From Marinomonas rhizomae (GTDB lineage Bacteria > Pseudomonadota > Gammaproteobacteria > Pseudomonadales > Marinomonadaceae), in NCBI RefSeq assembly GCF_024397855.1, contig NZ_CP073343.1:806001-870000 (forward strand): DNA of 64,000 nucleotides, in the 5' to 3' direction. Both the position numbers and the translations under genes were made by a program. Below, one piece after another: positions 26,103 to 35,709 of the stretch. Under the pieces are notes generated by a model. The model was not told where the DNA came from, did no database searches, and saw nothing but the letters and a program-made list of their open reading frames with translations. Position 1 is the first letter of the stretch; each line of letters starts with the position of its first letter.

Positions 26103-26129
26103 AACGGCAGTTAAAAAACTGCCGTTTTT
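26103..26129 (+). terminator. Rho-independent terminator of ffh
   Basis: AACGGCAGTT (26103-26112) and AACTGCCGTT (26117-26126) with loop AAAA, followed by T. Confidence 0.85.
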
Positions 26130-26259
26130 AATGTCTGGGTGAGTAATTCGCCCTTTTGTTTTTCTAGTTAATCGACTAGAATATGCCGCCTTCTTGTTGT
26201 ATGAGTCAAAAATACGACTCGGCAAGGGGTGTTTCGTTAAGCAATAAGGAACCAATCAT

Positions 26260-26508
26260 ATGGTAACTATTCGTCTTTCTCGTGGTGGCTCTAAAAAGCG
26301 CCCATTCTATCATTTGAACGTGGCTGATAGCCGTCGTGCTCGTGATGGTCGTTATATCGAGCGTTTGGGTTTCTTTAACCCTGTTGCTCGTGGTCAAGAA
26401 GAACGTCTACGCATCGATCTAGATCGCGTAAATCATTGGGTTAGCCAAGGCGCTCAACTTTCTGACCGTGCTGCGCAGCTTGTAAAAGATGCTAGCAAAA
26501 ACGCTTAA
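26260..26508 (+). CDS. rpsP: 30S ribosomal protein S16
   Basis: 82 residues, the normal size; starts [20 protein letters not shown] with the conserved [20 protein letters not shown] stretch. It is the first gene of the rpsP-rimM-trmD-rplS operon, 15 bases before rimM. Confidence 0.98.
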   Translation: MVTIRLSRGGSKKRPFYHLNVADSRRARDGRYIERLGFFNPVARGQEERLRIDLDRVNHWVSQGAQLSDRAAQLVKDASKNA

Positions 26509-26523
26509 TACTGAGGTAATGCT

Positions 26524-27069
26524 ATGTCTGAGTTAAAACAAGCGGCCGCTCCTGAGCAAGCCCTTGTGGTTGGACGCATTACATCGGTATATGGTGTTAA
26601 AGGGTGGGTGAAGTTATATTCACACACCGACCCAATGCAAGGGATCTTTGATTACAAGCATTGGTGGTTGAAAACTCCTAGTGGGTGGAAAATCGTAGAA
26701 TTAAGCCAAGGCCGTCTGCAAGGACGAGGTTTGGTAGCATCGGTAAAAGGTTATACCGACAGGGATCAAGTAAAAGATATCTGTGGTATGGACGTTTATA
26801 TAGATGCAGCAGAACTGCCAGATTTGGAAGAAGGTGATTATTACTGGAGCCAACTGGAAGGACTGAGGGTTATTACTAAAGAGGGTGTCCTCTTAGGGAA
26901 GGTTTCTCAACTTATGGAAACTGGTGCGAATGATGTAATAGTTGTCCGCGCGTGTGAAGGTAGCTTTGATCGTGAAGAGCGATTGATTCCTTATGCTCCA
27001 GGAACTTATGTTTTAAACATCGATTTAGAACAGCAGGAAATGGTAGTGGACTGGGATCCAGAATTTTAA
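26524..27069 (+). CDS. rimM: 16S rRNA processing protein RimM
   Basis: A 181-residue 30S maturation factor that binds S19. The N-terminal RimM beta-barrel (VVGRITSVYGVKGWVKLYSHTD) is followed by a PRC-barrel (EGDYYWSQLEGLRVIT, GANDVIVVR, RLIPYAPGTYV). Starts 15 bases after rpsP and ends 22 bases before trmD. Confidence 0.97.
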   Translation: MSELKQAAAPEQALVVGRITSVYGVKGWVKLYSHTDPMQGIFDYKHWWLKTPSGWKIVELSQGRLQGRGLVASVKGYTDRDQVKDICGMDVYIDAAELPDLEEGDYYWSQLEGLRVITKEGVLLGKVSQLMETGANDVIVVRACEGSFDREERLIPYAPGTYVLNIDLEQQEMVVDWDPEF

Positions 27070-27091
27070 ACAGATAAGCTGAGGTCACAAC

Positions 27092-27844
27092 GTGAAGGTT
27101 AGCGTTATATCGCTCTTTCCGGAGATGTTTCAGGCCATTACTCAATATGGAGTAACAGGCAGAGCCATTAAGTCTGGGTTGGTTGAGGTGGATTTTTTTA
27201 ATCCCCGCGACTTTACACATGACAAACATAAGACTGTAGATGATCGACCTTACGGTGGTGGTCCAGGGATGCTGATGAAAGTTCAGCCTCTCAAAGATGC
27301 AATTGCGAGTGCCAAGTTATCGGTGCCCAATGCAAAAGTTATTTATCTATCCCCTCAAGGGCGTACGCTAACGCAAGAAGGCGTGCAACAGCTTGCTAAA
27401 CAAGCAGAATTTATTCTGGTAGCAGGTCGTTATGAAGGCGTTGATGAGCGTTTGATTCAATCTGAGATTGATGAAGAATGGTCAATTGGCGACTTTGTCC
27501 TAAGCGGTGGTGAGTTGCCGGCAATGGTGCTTATGGATGCTGTGTTCCGCATGGTTCCAGGAGTATTGGGAAAACAAGCGTCTGCGGATGAAGATTCATT
27601 CTCTGATGGTTTGTTGGACTGCCCGCATTATACTCGCCCGGAAGTGCTAAATGGTGAACCTGTGCCATCGGTGCTGCTTAGTGGCAACCACGAGGAGATT
27701 AGACGCTGGCGTTTAAAGCAAAAGCTCGCAAGAACTTTTCAGCGCCGGCCAGACCTTCTGCAGAACCTTGAGTTGGACAAGGAACAGCAGTTGCTGTTAG
27801 AAGAGTTTATTCGCGAAACTGAAGATTCAACCTCGGCAGAGTAG
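27092..27844 (+). CDS. trmD: tRNA (guanine-N1)-methyltransferase TrmD
   Basis: Methylates G37 of tRNAs with S-adenosylmethionine, preventing frameshifts. 250 residues with the SPOUT knot signatures [21 protein letters not shown] (about 112-121), [15 protein letters not shown] and the C-terminal HYTRPEV. Starts with GTG at 27092, preceded by GAGGTCACAAC. Confidence 0.98.
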   Translation: MKVSVISLFPEMFQAITQYGVTGRAIKSGLVEVDFFNPRDFTHDKHKTVDDRPYGGGPGMLMKVQPLKDAIASAKLSVPNAKVIYLSPQGRTLTQEGVQQLAKQAEFILVAGRYEGVDERLIQSEIDEEWSIGDFVLSGGELPAMVLMDAVFRMVPGVLGKQASADEDSFSDGLLDCPHYTRPEVLNGEPVPSVLLSGNHEEIRRWRLKQKLARTFQRRPDLLQNLELDKEQQLLLEEFIRETEDSTSAE

Positions 27845-27913
27845 GAATTGCGAGCTTATCAGACAGAAGAACCTTCATGCTGATAAGAAACCATATCATT
27901 AGGAGTCACATCC

Positions 27914-28276
27914 ATGAGTAATAAAACTAAACTGATTCAGCAGTTAGAAGCTGAACAAATGACAAAAGAAGTCCCAGCCTTCGGTCCTGGTGACACTATT
28001 GTTGTTCAAGTTAAAGTTAAAGAAGGTTCACGCGAGCGTCTACAGGCCTATGAAGGCATTGTAATCTCTAAGCGTAACCGTGGTCTTAACTCAGCATTTA
28101 CCGTTCGTAAAATTTCTAGCGGTATCGGTGTTGAGCGTGCTTTCCAAACGTACAGCCCTTTGGTTGAAAGCATCGAAGTTAAACGCCGCGGTGACGTGCG
28201 TCAAGCTAAGATCTACTACCTACGCGAGCGTTCTGGTAAATCTGCACGTATCAAAGAAAAATTGGCTAAACGTTAA
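27914..28276 (+). CDS. rplS: 50S ribosomal protein L19
   Basis: 120 residues; [22 protein letters not shown] and [22 protein letters not shown] are diagnostic, with the basic C-terminus [17 protein letters not shown]. Last gene of the ribosomal operon, followed by a strong terminator. Confidence 0.98.
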   Translation: MSNKTKLIQQLEAEQMTKEVPAFGPGDTIVVQVKVKEGSRERLQAYEGIVISKRNRGLNSAFTVRKISSGIGVERAFQTYSPLVESIEVKRRGDVRQAKIYYLRERSGKSARIKEKLAKR

Positions 28277-28290
28277 TTTTTTCTTATTAA

Positions 28291-28318
28291 AAAAAGGCGA
28301 CGCGAGTCGCCTTTTTTT
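28291..28318 (+). terminator. Rho-independent terminator of the rpsP-rplS operon
   Basis: AAAAAGGCGAC (28291-28301) pairs with GTCGCCTTTTT (28306-28316) around GCGA and runs into a seven-base T tract. Confidence 0.92.
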
Positions 28319-28381
28319 ATGGAACTAACCCCCGTTCGTATGGCCTAATAGAGACTATTTATCATGTCTTTGAGGTTCTCC

Positions 28382-29098
28382 ATGAAGAGTTTTTTCCGTT
28401 CCCTATCTCGCTTTATTGCAATGAGTATGTTTTTTTCTCTTTCTTGTGCAGTATTTGCTGATCAATCCGCTGTTTTATCTGCTGTTAAAATGGCGCTGCC
28501 TCAATACGACGTCGAAAGTGCTGAATTGCATGAAGGTGCGGGTTTGTATGTTGTTGTTTTAAAAAATGGTCCAACATTGCATGTGACACAAGATGGTAAG
28601 TATTTTGTCGCTGGTGACCTTTACCGCATTGATAATACAACGCTTGAGAATGAAACCGAAAAAGCAAAATTGGCTAAAATTGAAACACTTCCTGAGTCGC
28701 AAATGATCGTCTATAAGGCGAAGAACGAAAAAGCACATATCACCGTATTTACGGATGTTGATTGTGGCTATTGTCGAATGCTTCATAAAGAAGTGCCAAA
28801 GCTTAACGAAGCTGGCGTGACTGTTCGTTACTTAGCTTATCCAAGAGCGGGCATTGGTTCAGAAGCGTATACAAAAATGGTGAGCATTTGGTGTTCTGCT
28901 GATCCTAAAGAGTGGCTAACTCAAGCAAAACTAGGTGCTGAGATTCCTGAAAACAAATGTGTTAACCCAGTAGCAGATCAGTATAAACTAGGAAACGAAG
29001 TGGGTGTTCGTGGAACGCCAAGCATTGTGTTGGGTAATGGTGAGTTTCTACCAGGTTATTTGCCTGCCGCTGAGTTGGTTAAACACCTTGGGCTATAG
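28382..29098 (+). CDS. dsbC: Thiol:disulfide interchange protein DsbC
   Basis: A 238-residue periplasmic disulfide isomerase. Signal peptide (RFIAMSMFFSLSCAVFADQ), N-terminal dimerisation domain (about 25-85), then a thioredoxin fold with the active-site CGYC (in DVDCGYCRML, about residue 125), a second Cys pair and the cis-proline loop RGTPS. The start at 28382 is chosen because GAGG lies 6 bases before it; an ATG at 28364 adds six residues. The gene order dsbC-hom-thrC-recJ resembles Pseudomonas; xerD, often upstream, is missing here. Confidence 0.93.
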   Translation: MKSFFRSLSRFIAMSMFFSLSCAVFADQSAVLSAVKMALPQYDVESAELHEGAGLYVVVLKNGPTLHVTQDGKYFVAGDLYRIDNTTLENETEKAKLAKIETLPESQMIVYKAKNEKAHITVFTDVDCGYCRMLHKEVPKLNEAGVTVRYLAYPRAGIGSEAYTKMVSIWCSADPKEWLTQAKLGAEIPENKCVNPVADQYKLGNEVGVRGTPSIVLGNGEFLPGYLPAAELVKHLGL

Positions 29099-29150
29099 TC
29101 TAATCGCGAAATATTCCACTAAACATGAGCCTTCTTCAGCCTTTTCTACG

Positions 29151-29179
29151 TTGGGTTTGAATAAGACTGGCGTTATAAT
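29151..29179 (+). promoter_or_regulatory. Candidate promoter of hom-thrC
   Basis: TTGGGT (29151-29156) and a perfect -10 TATAAT (29174-29179) with a 17-base spacer, about 80 bases before hom. Confidence 0.5.
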
Positions 29180-29260
29180 AAATCAACTTGTTGCTTAGCC
29201 TGTATTTTAGAAAGGGTTAAATAACCTATAAAAATTAAATTGTCTCTGTGGGGTATTGTT

Positions 29261-30562
29261 TTGAAACCGGTAAAAGTCGGAATTTGTGGGCTGGGGACAG
29301 TGGGGTCCGGTAGTTTTAACATTCTTCGTAATAATGCGGAAGAGATTACACGACGTGTGGGTCGCAGTATTGTTATTGAGCAAATAGGTGCCCGTCGCGA
29401 TAACGACGCTTGTGATACCACCGGTATTAATATTACCCGTGATATTTTTGAGGTGGTTAATAATCCTGAGATCGATATTGTTCTAGAACTGATTGGCGGA
29501 ACGTCTGTTGCTAAAGAACTGGTTCTTACGGCCATAGAAAATGGCAAGCATGTTGTTACAGCAAACAAAGCGCTTATTGCTGAGCATGGCAATGAAATTT
29601 TTGCCAAAGCTCAAGAAAAAGGCGTGATCGTAGCGTTTGAAGCAGCGGTTGCTGGTGGCATTCCTATCATCAAGCAAATTCGTGAAGGTTTGTCTGCTAA
29701 CCGAATTGAGTGGTTGGCGGGGATTATCAACGGCACCGGTAATTTTATTTTGACAGAAATGAGTCAAAAAGGCCGCGACTTTGAAGATGTATTGGCAGAA
29801 GCGCAAGCGCTGGGTTACGCCGAAGCAGATCCAACGTTTGATATCGAAGGTATCGATGCTGCACACAAATTAACCATTTTGGCATCTATTGCATTTGGTA
29901 TTCCTTTACAGTTCGAAAAAACCTATACCGAAGGTATTAGCCGAATTACCGCTGAGGATGTTGGTTTTGCCGATGATCTGGGGTATGCAATAAAACATTT
30001 GGGGATCGCTCGTCGCTCTAAAGCGGGTATTGAATTGCGCGTTCACCCGACTTTGATTTCTCATAAGCAGCTTTTGGCCAATGTGAATGGCGTGATGAAT
30101 GCCATTATGGTTCAAGGGGATGTTGTTGGGCCGACTTTGACTTATGGTGCTGGAGCAGGCGCATTGCCAACAGGTTCTTCTGTTATCGCCGATGTGATTG
30201 ATGTGGCTCGTACTTTAACGGCAGATCCAACTAATAGAGTGCCTCACCTTGCATTCCAAGCAGACTCTTTATCTCATGTGCAAATCTTACCTGTGGAAGA
30301 AATTGAATGTGGCTTTTTCCTTAACATGACCATTAAAGATCGTGCTGGTGTTTTGGCAAATATCACACAAATTCTGTCGACTAACGATATCAGCATCGAG
30401 TCTCTTATTCAGCGTGAGCGCGAAGGCAGCGAACTAGTGCCATTAGTTGTAATGACTCATGATGTAAAAGAACGCAATATGAATGCTGCGATAGCAGCAA
30501 TTGAAGCCTTGCCGGATGTTGCTGGAACAGTGCAACGAGTCCGTGTTGAAAACTTGGCGTAA
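29261..30562 (+). CDS. hom: Homoserine dehydrogenase
   Basis: Reduces aspartate semialdehyde to homoserine, the branch point to threonine and methionine. The 433 residues match the monofunctional Pseudomonas type: NAD(P)-binding GICGLGTVGSG at the N-terminus, TANKALIAEHG, AAVAGGIPIIKQ, GTGNFILTEM, and a C-terminal ACT domain (about residues 350-425, LNMTIKDRAGVLANITQIL) for threonine feedback. The start is TTG at 29261, with GGGG 7 bases upstream; an in-frame TTG at 29240 has no ribosome site. thrC follows after 12 bases. Confidence 0.95.
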   Translation: MKPVKVGICGLGTVGSGSFNILRNNAEEITRRVGRSIVIEQIGARRDNDACDTTGINITRDIFEVVNNPEIDIVLELIGGTSVAKELVLTAIENGKHVVTANKALIAEHGNEIFAKAQEKGVIVAFEAAVAGGIPIIKQIREGLSANRIEWLAGIINGTGNFILTEMSQKGRDFEDVLAEAQALGYAEADPTFDIEGIDAAHKLTILASIAFGIPLQFEKTYTEGISRITAEDVGFADDLGYAIKHLGIARRSKAGIELRVHPTLISHKQLLANVNGVMNAIMVQGDVVGPTLTYGAGAGALPTGSSVIADVIDVARTLTADPTNRVPHLAFQADSLSHVQILPVEEIECGFFLNMTIKDRAGVLANITQILSTNDISIESLIQREREGSELVPLVVMTHDVKERNMNAAIAAIEALPDVAGTVQRVRVENLA

Positions 30563-30574
30563 GAGAGAACAAAT

Positions 30575-31960
30575 ATGAAATACATTTCTACTCGTGGTAA
30601 AGCGCCAGCGCTTTCTTTTGGTGATGTGTTATTGGCTGGTTTGGCAAATGATGGTGGCTTGTATGTGCCAGAAACCTTACCTCATTACAGCAAAGAAGAG
30701 ATCGCTTCTTGGGCAAATTTGAGTTACCAAGAGCTTGCTTTCAAGGTAATGTGGCCGTTTGTTGAAGGTGATATTCCAGCTGACGCATTTAAAACTATGA
30801 TTGATGATGCTTACGCGAGCTTCAATCATACTTCTATCGCGCCTATGGTTCAGGTTGGTAACAACGAATGGATTCTGGAATTATTCCGCGGCCCAACCTT
30901 AGCGTTTAAAGATTTTGCCTTACAGCTACTTGGTCGTTTGATGGATTATGTTCTGTCTGAGCGCAAGGAAAAACTGGTCATTCTTGGGGCCACATCAGGT
31001 GACACAGGTTCTGCTGCTATTGAAGGTTGTCGTCATTCAGAGCATCTGAATATTTTCATTTTGCATCCATACCAGCGTGTATCTGAAGTGCAGCGTCGTC
31101 AAATGACCACAGTTATTGACGATAATGTGTTTAATATTGCGGTAAAAGGTAATTTTGATGATTGCCAAGGCATGGTGAAGTCGAGCTTTGCGGATCAGTC
31201 TTTCTTGAAAGGCGCTAAGCTGGGCGCGGTTAACTCGATTAACTGGGCGCGTATCATGGCTCAGATCGTTTACTATTTTTCTTCTGCTTTGTCAGTTGGC
31301 GCGCCGCATCGTAAGGTGTCTTTTTCTGTGCCAACAGGTAACTTCGGCGATATCTTTGCTGGTTACTTGGCGAAGAAAATGGGCTTACCAATTGATCAGC
31401 TTGTGGTTGCTACTAACCAAAATGATATTTTGCATCGTGTGATCGCTGAAAACGACATGAGTCGCCAGTCTTTGAATGTCACCTTATCGCCGAGTATGGA
31501 TATCATGGTTTCAAGCAACTTCGAGCGTTTGTTGTTCGATGCTCATGGTCGTGATGGTGCGGCGATTGATGATTTGATGGCGCGCTTTAATAAAGGCGAT
31601 GTGTCCTTAAATGATCAAGCTTGGTCTTTTGTGAAAGAAAACTTTGATAGCTATAAAGTGGATGATGAGAAAACCTGTGAAGTGATTGCAGATGTGTTTG
31701 CTAAAACACAATACTTGCTTGATCCGCACACGGCGATAGGCCTTGAAGCGGCTCGTCATTGCTGGAAAGATCAGTCTGTTCCTATGATTACTTTAGCAAC
31801 AGCGCATCCTGTTAAGTTTCCAGAAGCCGTTGAAAAAGCTGGCTGCGAAACGCCTGTGCTGCCAGAGCACATGAAAGATCTTTTCGAGAGAGAAGAATCT
31901 TATGAAGTGTTAGATAATAGTCTGAGTGATGTCCAGGCGTTTGTTGCAGATAAAATCTAG
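30575..31960 (+). CDS. thrC: Threonine synthase
   Basis: PLP enzyme converting O-phospho-homoserine to threonine. 461 residues of the longer (non-plant) type: N-terminal YISTRGKAPALSFGDVLLAGLANDGGLYVPE, PLP lysine in GPTLAFKDFALQ (about residue 112), ATSGDTGSAAIEG and SVPTGNFGDIFAGY. In operon with hom; a terminator follows at 31989-32020. Confidence 0.97.
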   Translation: MKYISTRGKAPALSFGDVLLAGLANDGGLYVPETLPHYSKEEIASWANLSYQELAFKVMWPFVEGDIPADAFKTMIDDAYASFNHTSIAPMVQVGNNEWILELFRGPTLAFKDFALQLLGRLMDYVLSERKEKLVILGATSGDTGSAAIEGCRHSEHLNIFILHPYQRVSEVQRRQMTTVIDDNVFNIAVKGNFDDCQGMVKSSFADQSFLKGAKLGAVNSINWARIMAQIVYYFSSALSVGAPHRKVSFSVPTGNFGDIFAGYLAKKMGLPIDQLVVATNQNDILHRVIAENDMSRQSLNVTLSPSMDIMVSSNFERLLFDAHGRDGAAIDDLMARFNKGDVSLNDQAWSFVKENFDSYKVDDEKTCEVIADVFAKTQYLLDPHTAIGLEAARHCWKDQSVPMITLATAHPVKFPEAVEKAGCETPVLPEHMKDLFEREESYEVLDNSLSDVQAFVADKI

Positions 31961-31988
31961 TTTTAAATAGTTCAGCAAGACTAATATT

Positions 31989-32020
31989 AACGGCCAATCT
32001 AAGATTGGCCGTTTCTTTTT
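31989..32020 (+). terminator. Rho-independent terminator of hom-thrC
   Basis: AACGGCCAATCT (31989-32000) and AGATTGGCCGTT (32002-32013) form a 12-bp near-continuous palindrome followed by TTCTTTTT. Confidence 0.85.
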
Positions 32021-32044
32021 CCTTCATACTTTTGCGCCTGTCAT

Positions 32045-32767
32045 ATGAATATAATTTTACTCGATCCTCAAAATACCCTTGGTGATGGCCTTTACGGACT
32101 CTCTTTACGCCAACAAACCCATGTTTCAAAAGTGATTAAAGCGCAACAAGGTGATGTTCTGCGAGTGGGGATGTTGAATGGAAAAATTGGAGAGGGTATT
32201 TATGAACCACCAAACGACGACAATCAATTTGGCTATATCCATTCGTTAAATTTATCTTCACAGCCACCAGAGCCTTTACCCATGGTGCTGGTTATGGCTT
32301 TGCCAAGGCCAAATATGCTGAAGCGAACCTTGCAGAATATAACCGCGATGGGAGTAAAGGATTTATATCTTATTCATTCAGCCAAAGTAGAAAAAAGCTA
32401 TTGGCAAAGCCCCGTATTACAAACGGAATCTATTCATCAATGTTTGTTAGAAGGCCTAGAGCAAGCAAAAGATACTATTATGCCTAACTGGACGCTTATT
32501 CCTCGTTTTCGTCCTTTTGTAGAAGATCAATTGCCGGCTATTTTAAAAGACAAAGTTGGGTTACTTGCTCATCCCTATTTAGCAAAGCGTTGTCCTATTG
32601 ATATCCAGCAGCCTTGTGTCCTAGCTCTTGGTCCAGAAGGCGGTTGGAATGAATTTGAGGTGAGTAAGTGGCACGAAGCGGGAATGGAATCGGTACATTT
32701 AGGGGATAGAATCCTAAAAGTTGAAACCGTTGTGCCTGTTTTGTTATCACGTTTGTATCCAGCTTAG
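32045..32767 (+). CDS. rsmE: 16S rRNA (uracil-1498-N3)-methyltransferase RsmE
   Basis: 240 residues of the SPOUT superfamily with the RsmE marks HVSKVIKAQQGD, KRTLQNITAMGV, ALGPEGGWNEFEV (SAM-binding knot) and LGDRILKVETVVPVLLSRLY at the C-terminus. Uses SAM to methylate U1498 of 16S rRNA. Single gene. Confidence 0.95.
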   Translation: MNIILLDPQNTLGDGLYGLSLRQQTHVSKVIKAQQGDVLRVGMLNGKIGEGIYEPPNDDNQFGYIHSLNLSSQPPEPLPMVLVMALPRPNMLKRTLQNITAMGVKDLYLIHSAKVEKSYWQSPVLQTESIHQCLLEGLEQAKDTIMPNWTLIPRFRPFVEDQLPAILKDKVGLLAHPYLAKRCPIDIQQPCVLALGPEGGWNEFEVSKWHEAGMESVHLGDRILKVETVVPVLLSRLYPA

Positions 32768-32928
32768 ATGGCTAAGTATAGCTAAGTATATGAATTGTTG
32801 TAATTTGTAAGCGTTGCTGATTTCTAGGGGAGCTATTTCAGGCTTTGGTGTAGGATTGTGCGTATTGGGGAGTTTGTTCAAATTTTCCCCACCATTGCGA
32901 CTTAGTATCGCTGGGTCGGAGAATACGC

Positions 32929-34035
32929 ATGACAAAACATTCATATAAATTGAAAGCCGAAAATGCTAAAAATAATAAAACTAAATCCGCATGGTTGAAG
33001 TTTTTTTATGTCGGAATAACCGATGATGTTTTCTCTGAAGATATTCGTCGGATTTTCATTATCAATCTTTTTGCCTCCGTTGGTATTCTTTTTACTCTTC
33101 CTCTAGGGCTTGTTTCACTATTTGAAGGCAAGGTCACTTTGGGGATCTGCTTGCTGTTTATTGCGCTGTTATACGCGATGAACCATGTTTATCTGCGCTA
33201 TACCCATAACTATGCGGTGTCTGGTAATTTTGTTATTTATCCACTTTATATTTTGATGATTTATCTTGTCTACACAGGTGGGGTAAGTGGTACTGGGCAT
33301 GTTTGGATATATTGTGTTCCAGCCGTTTCTTTGTTTTTGCATGGCATGAAGAGAGGCATGATTGAGCTTGCTCTATTTACGATTGCTTTGATCATTACTA
33401 TGTTTTTTACTAATAATCACTTTGCTGAGTTTGGTTATGATCCTACGCTGAAATCGAGAATTCTATTTTCATTTATTGTGGTTGTGTTTCTTTCTGGGAT
33501 TTATGAGTACTCCATGGCTCGGTTTAATGAGGAGCTAAAAGAGACGTCAGCTAAGCTTAAGTTGGTAGCCTATACAGACTCTTTGACTGAGTTATTGAAC
33601 CGTAGGGGAATGCTACAGCGGCTTGAAGCAAGTTCTTATTCGAGTTTTCATCTGCTATTGGCTGATGTTGACTTCTTTAAAAGCATTAACGATGAATATG
33701 GCCATGATGCGGGAGATTATGCACTTTCTCAATTGGCTAAAATTATTGAAGAGTCTCTTTCTGAGAGCGATTTGGCGGCTCGATGGGGCGGCGAAGAATT
33801 CTTGATCGCTGTATGTGATTGCAGTGACCTTGAAGCTTTTGCTTTGGCGGAGTCTATTCGAAAGCGTGTTGAAAAATATGAGTTTGCTTATTTGGATCAT
33901 AAGTTCCAAATGACCATGAGTTTTGGTGTGGCAACGATGAATGAAACGACTTCGTTAAGGGAGGCTATTACCCTGGCTGATAATTACTTATACAGTGCAA
34001 AGCGTTCGGGTCGAAATAGAACACGTAAAGGCTAA
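32929..34035 (+). CDS. Membrane-anchored diguanylate cyclase (GGEEF)
   Basis: A 368-residue protein expected to make c-di-GMP from two GTP. About six transmembrane helices (residues ~35-200; MASE-like, no recognised ligand pocket) are followed by a GGDEF domain (~205-365) with LLADVDFFKSINDEYGHDAGDYAL (metal-binding Asp residues) and the active-site GGEEF (RWGGEEF), which is a functional variant. The inhibitory I-site RxxD, expected nine residues upstream of the signature, reads SESD, so product feedback inhibition is probably lost. Single gene convergent with the transporter. Confidence 0.92.
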   Translation: MTKHSYKLKAENAKNNKTKSAWLKFFYVGITDDVFSEDIRRIFIINLFASVGILFTLPLGLVSLFEGKVTLGICLLFIALLYAMNHVYLRYTHNYAVSGNFVIYPLYILMIYLVYTGGVSGTGHVWIYCVPAVSLFLHGMKRGMIELALFTIALIITMFFTNNHFAEFGYDPTLKSRILFSFIVVVFLSGIYEYSMARFNEELKETSAKLKLVAYTDSLTELLNRRGMLQRLEASSYSSFHLLLADVDFFKSINDEYGHDAGDYALSQLAKIIEESLSESDLAARWGGEEFLIAVCDCSDLEAFALAESIRKRVEKYEFAYLDHKFQMTMSFGVATMNETTSLREAITLADNYLYSAKRSGRNRTRKG

Positions 34036-34049
34036 AGTTTGAAATAAAG

Positions 34050-34076
34050 TAGGGTGGCCATAATGGCTCACCCTAT
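34050..34076. terminator. Hairpin between convergent GGEEF and transporter genes
   Basis: TAGGGTG-GCCAT and ATGGC-T-CACCCTA form a near-perfect stem, but no T tract follows on either side, so termination activity is uncertain. Confidence 0.4.
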
Positions 34077-34113
34077 ATGAAAGTCTTTTATAAAGGCGAC
34101 GTATTCTGTGTGA

Positions 34114-35346
34114 TTATCGAATCACGGGCTTAGAGCCAAATACGCCGAAGTAAGCAATATATAGATAGCAAATTACAGGCATTACGAACGAAATTTGCAG
34201 ACCAATTGAATCCGCAATAGAACCCTGCAATACAGGTAATATAGCGCCACCCACAATCGCCAAGCAAAGCAAGCCGGAACCACGGCTAGTTTGTGGACCA
34301 AGGTCTTTTAGTGCAAGGCTGAAGATGGTTGGGAACATAATGGAATTGAACAGGCCAACTAATAAGATAGACCACATAGCAACATGCCCATCATTCATAA
34401 TCGCGCTTACAATCAATGCAATGGCGGCTAAAGCGTTAAAAGTCAGTAAGTTGCCGGCAGAAATACGCTGCATCAAAGCGGCACCAATGAAGCGTCCAAC
34501 CATAGCACCACCCCAGTAGTAGGCAACGTAATGAGCCGCATCGGCTTCTGCAAGCCCTGCAATATTTTCAAGGCCAAAGAAATTCACTAGTAGGCTGCCG
34601 ATAGCAACTTCTGCACCCACATACATGAATATAGCGACAGTCCCTAGAACTAGATGACGGTGTTTTAAAATACTAACACTGGGTGCATCCGTAGTATCTT
34701 CTTCTATATTCGATGGCGTTGGAAGGCTGATTCGAGTAAAGATTGCCGCTAAAAGAATCAGCAAAATCGCTAAACCGATATAAGGAATGATTACACTTTC
34801 CGCTTCTTGGGCTTTCGTCGCGTATTGCCCAGCGACAGTGAACAACAGTGCACCACCTACAAGAGGAGCAACCGTTGTACCCAATGCGTTAAAGGCTTGA
34901 GAAAGGGTCAAACGACTTGACGCCGTTTCGGTTGGACCCATTACAGTTACAAGTGGATTGGCGGCAACTTGAAGAATAGTAATGCCTGCAGCCAAAACGA
35001 ACAGAGCTGTTAAAAATATGCTGTATTGCTGTGCTTTTGCAGCAGCAACAAAAAGCAAGCAGCCAGCCGCAGCAATCATTAGGCCGATGCCAATACCGCG
35101 CTGAAATCCCACTTTTTTAACCAAGTTCCCAGCAGGGATCGAGACGATAAAGTAAGCGCCAAAGAAGCACATTTGAATCATCATTGCTTGGGTGTAGTTA
35201 AGATCGAAAACGCCTTTCAAGTGCGGTATTAGAATGTCATTTAGTGAGGTGATAAAACCCCACATAAAAAACAGTGATGTTAGAGCTATCAAGGCAAAAC
35301 GCTGGTTTGATTGTGGCTTGTCTGCCACGGAAGTGTGATTATTCAT
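34114..35346 (-). CDS. Glucose/galactose-type MFS sugar transporter (FucP/GluP family)
   Basis: A 410-residue inner-membrane permease with 12 predicted helices. The FucP/GluP marks are FFMWGFITSLNDILIPHLK at helix 1, GAYFIVSIPAG, GITILQVAANPLV and SRLTLSQAFNALGTTVAPLVGG. Proton-coupled uptake of a hexose such as glucose, galactose or fucose; the sugar cannot be chosen by eye. No sugar-metabolism genes adjoin it. The 363-base gap to recJ must contain both promoters. Confidence 0.88.
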   Translation of the reverse strand: MNNHTSVADKPQSNQRFALIALTSLFFMWGFITSLNDILIPHLKGVFDLNYTQAMMIQMCFFGAYFIVSIPAGNLVKKVGFQRGIGIGLMIAAAGCLLFVAAAKAQQYSIFLTALFVLAAGITILQVAANPLVTVMGPTETASSRLTLSQAFNALGTTVAPLVGGALLFTVAGQYATKAQEAESVIIPYIGLAILLILLAAIFTRISLPTPSNIEEDTTDAPSVSILKHRHLVLGTVAIFMYVGAEVAIGSLLVNFFGLENIAGLAEADAAHYVAYYWGGAMVGRFIGAALMQRISAGNLLTFNALAAIALIVSAIMNDGHVAMWSILLVGLFNSIMFPTIFSLALKDLGPQTSRGSGLLCLAIVGGAILPVLQGSIADSIGLQISFVMPVICYLYIAYFGVFGSKPVIR

Positions 35347-35709
35347 ATTTTTTTCCGATGAGTTAAAGCGAGAGTTACTCAGTTTTTATCTTTAGGACGT
35401 CTATCCAAATCAAAAAAGTGCGGCATCATAGCACCGAACATCTTAACTTTCTGGTCAGGTGTTGGGAGAAAAAGGCGATAGCCTGAAATATTCCTTTTTT
35501 GCGTCACTTTTGTAAGAAAACCTCATATATTTACGTCTAATGTAACAAAGTATAATGTTTTCAATAGGTTGATTTTTAAGCACTTTATGCTCTTTTAGAC
35601 TGGTGGGATTGCGTGAGCTGGCGTTTCTTTTCGTAATAGCAAGGCGCGCGAGAGTCATCACTTTCGTGTTATTCTTTAGCTATCTACTTATCCTGACTTA
35701 GAGACTACT
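35347..35709. other. Divergent intergenic region between sugar transporter and recJ
   Basis: 363 bases with no gene, RNA or repeat that I can support. A 68-codon minus-strand frame (35455-35661) has no ribosome site. A TATTCT near 35670 could be the recJ -10. Confidence 0.5.
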
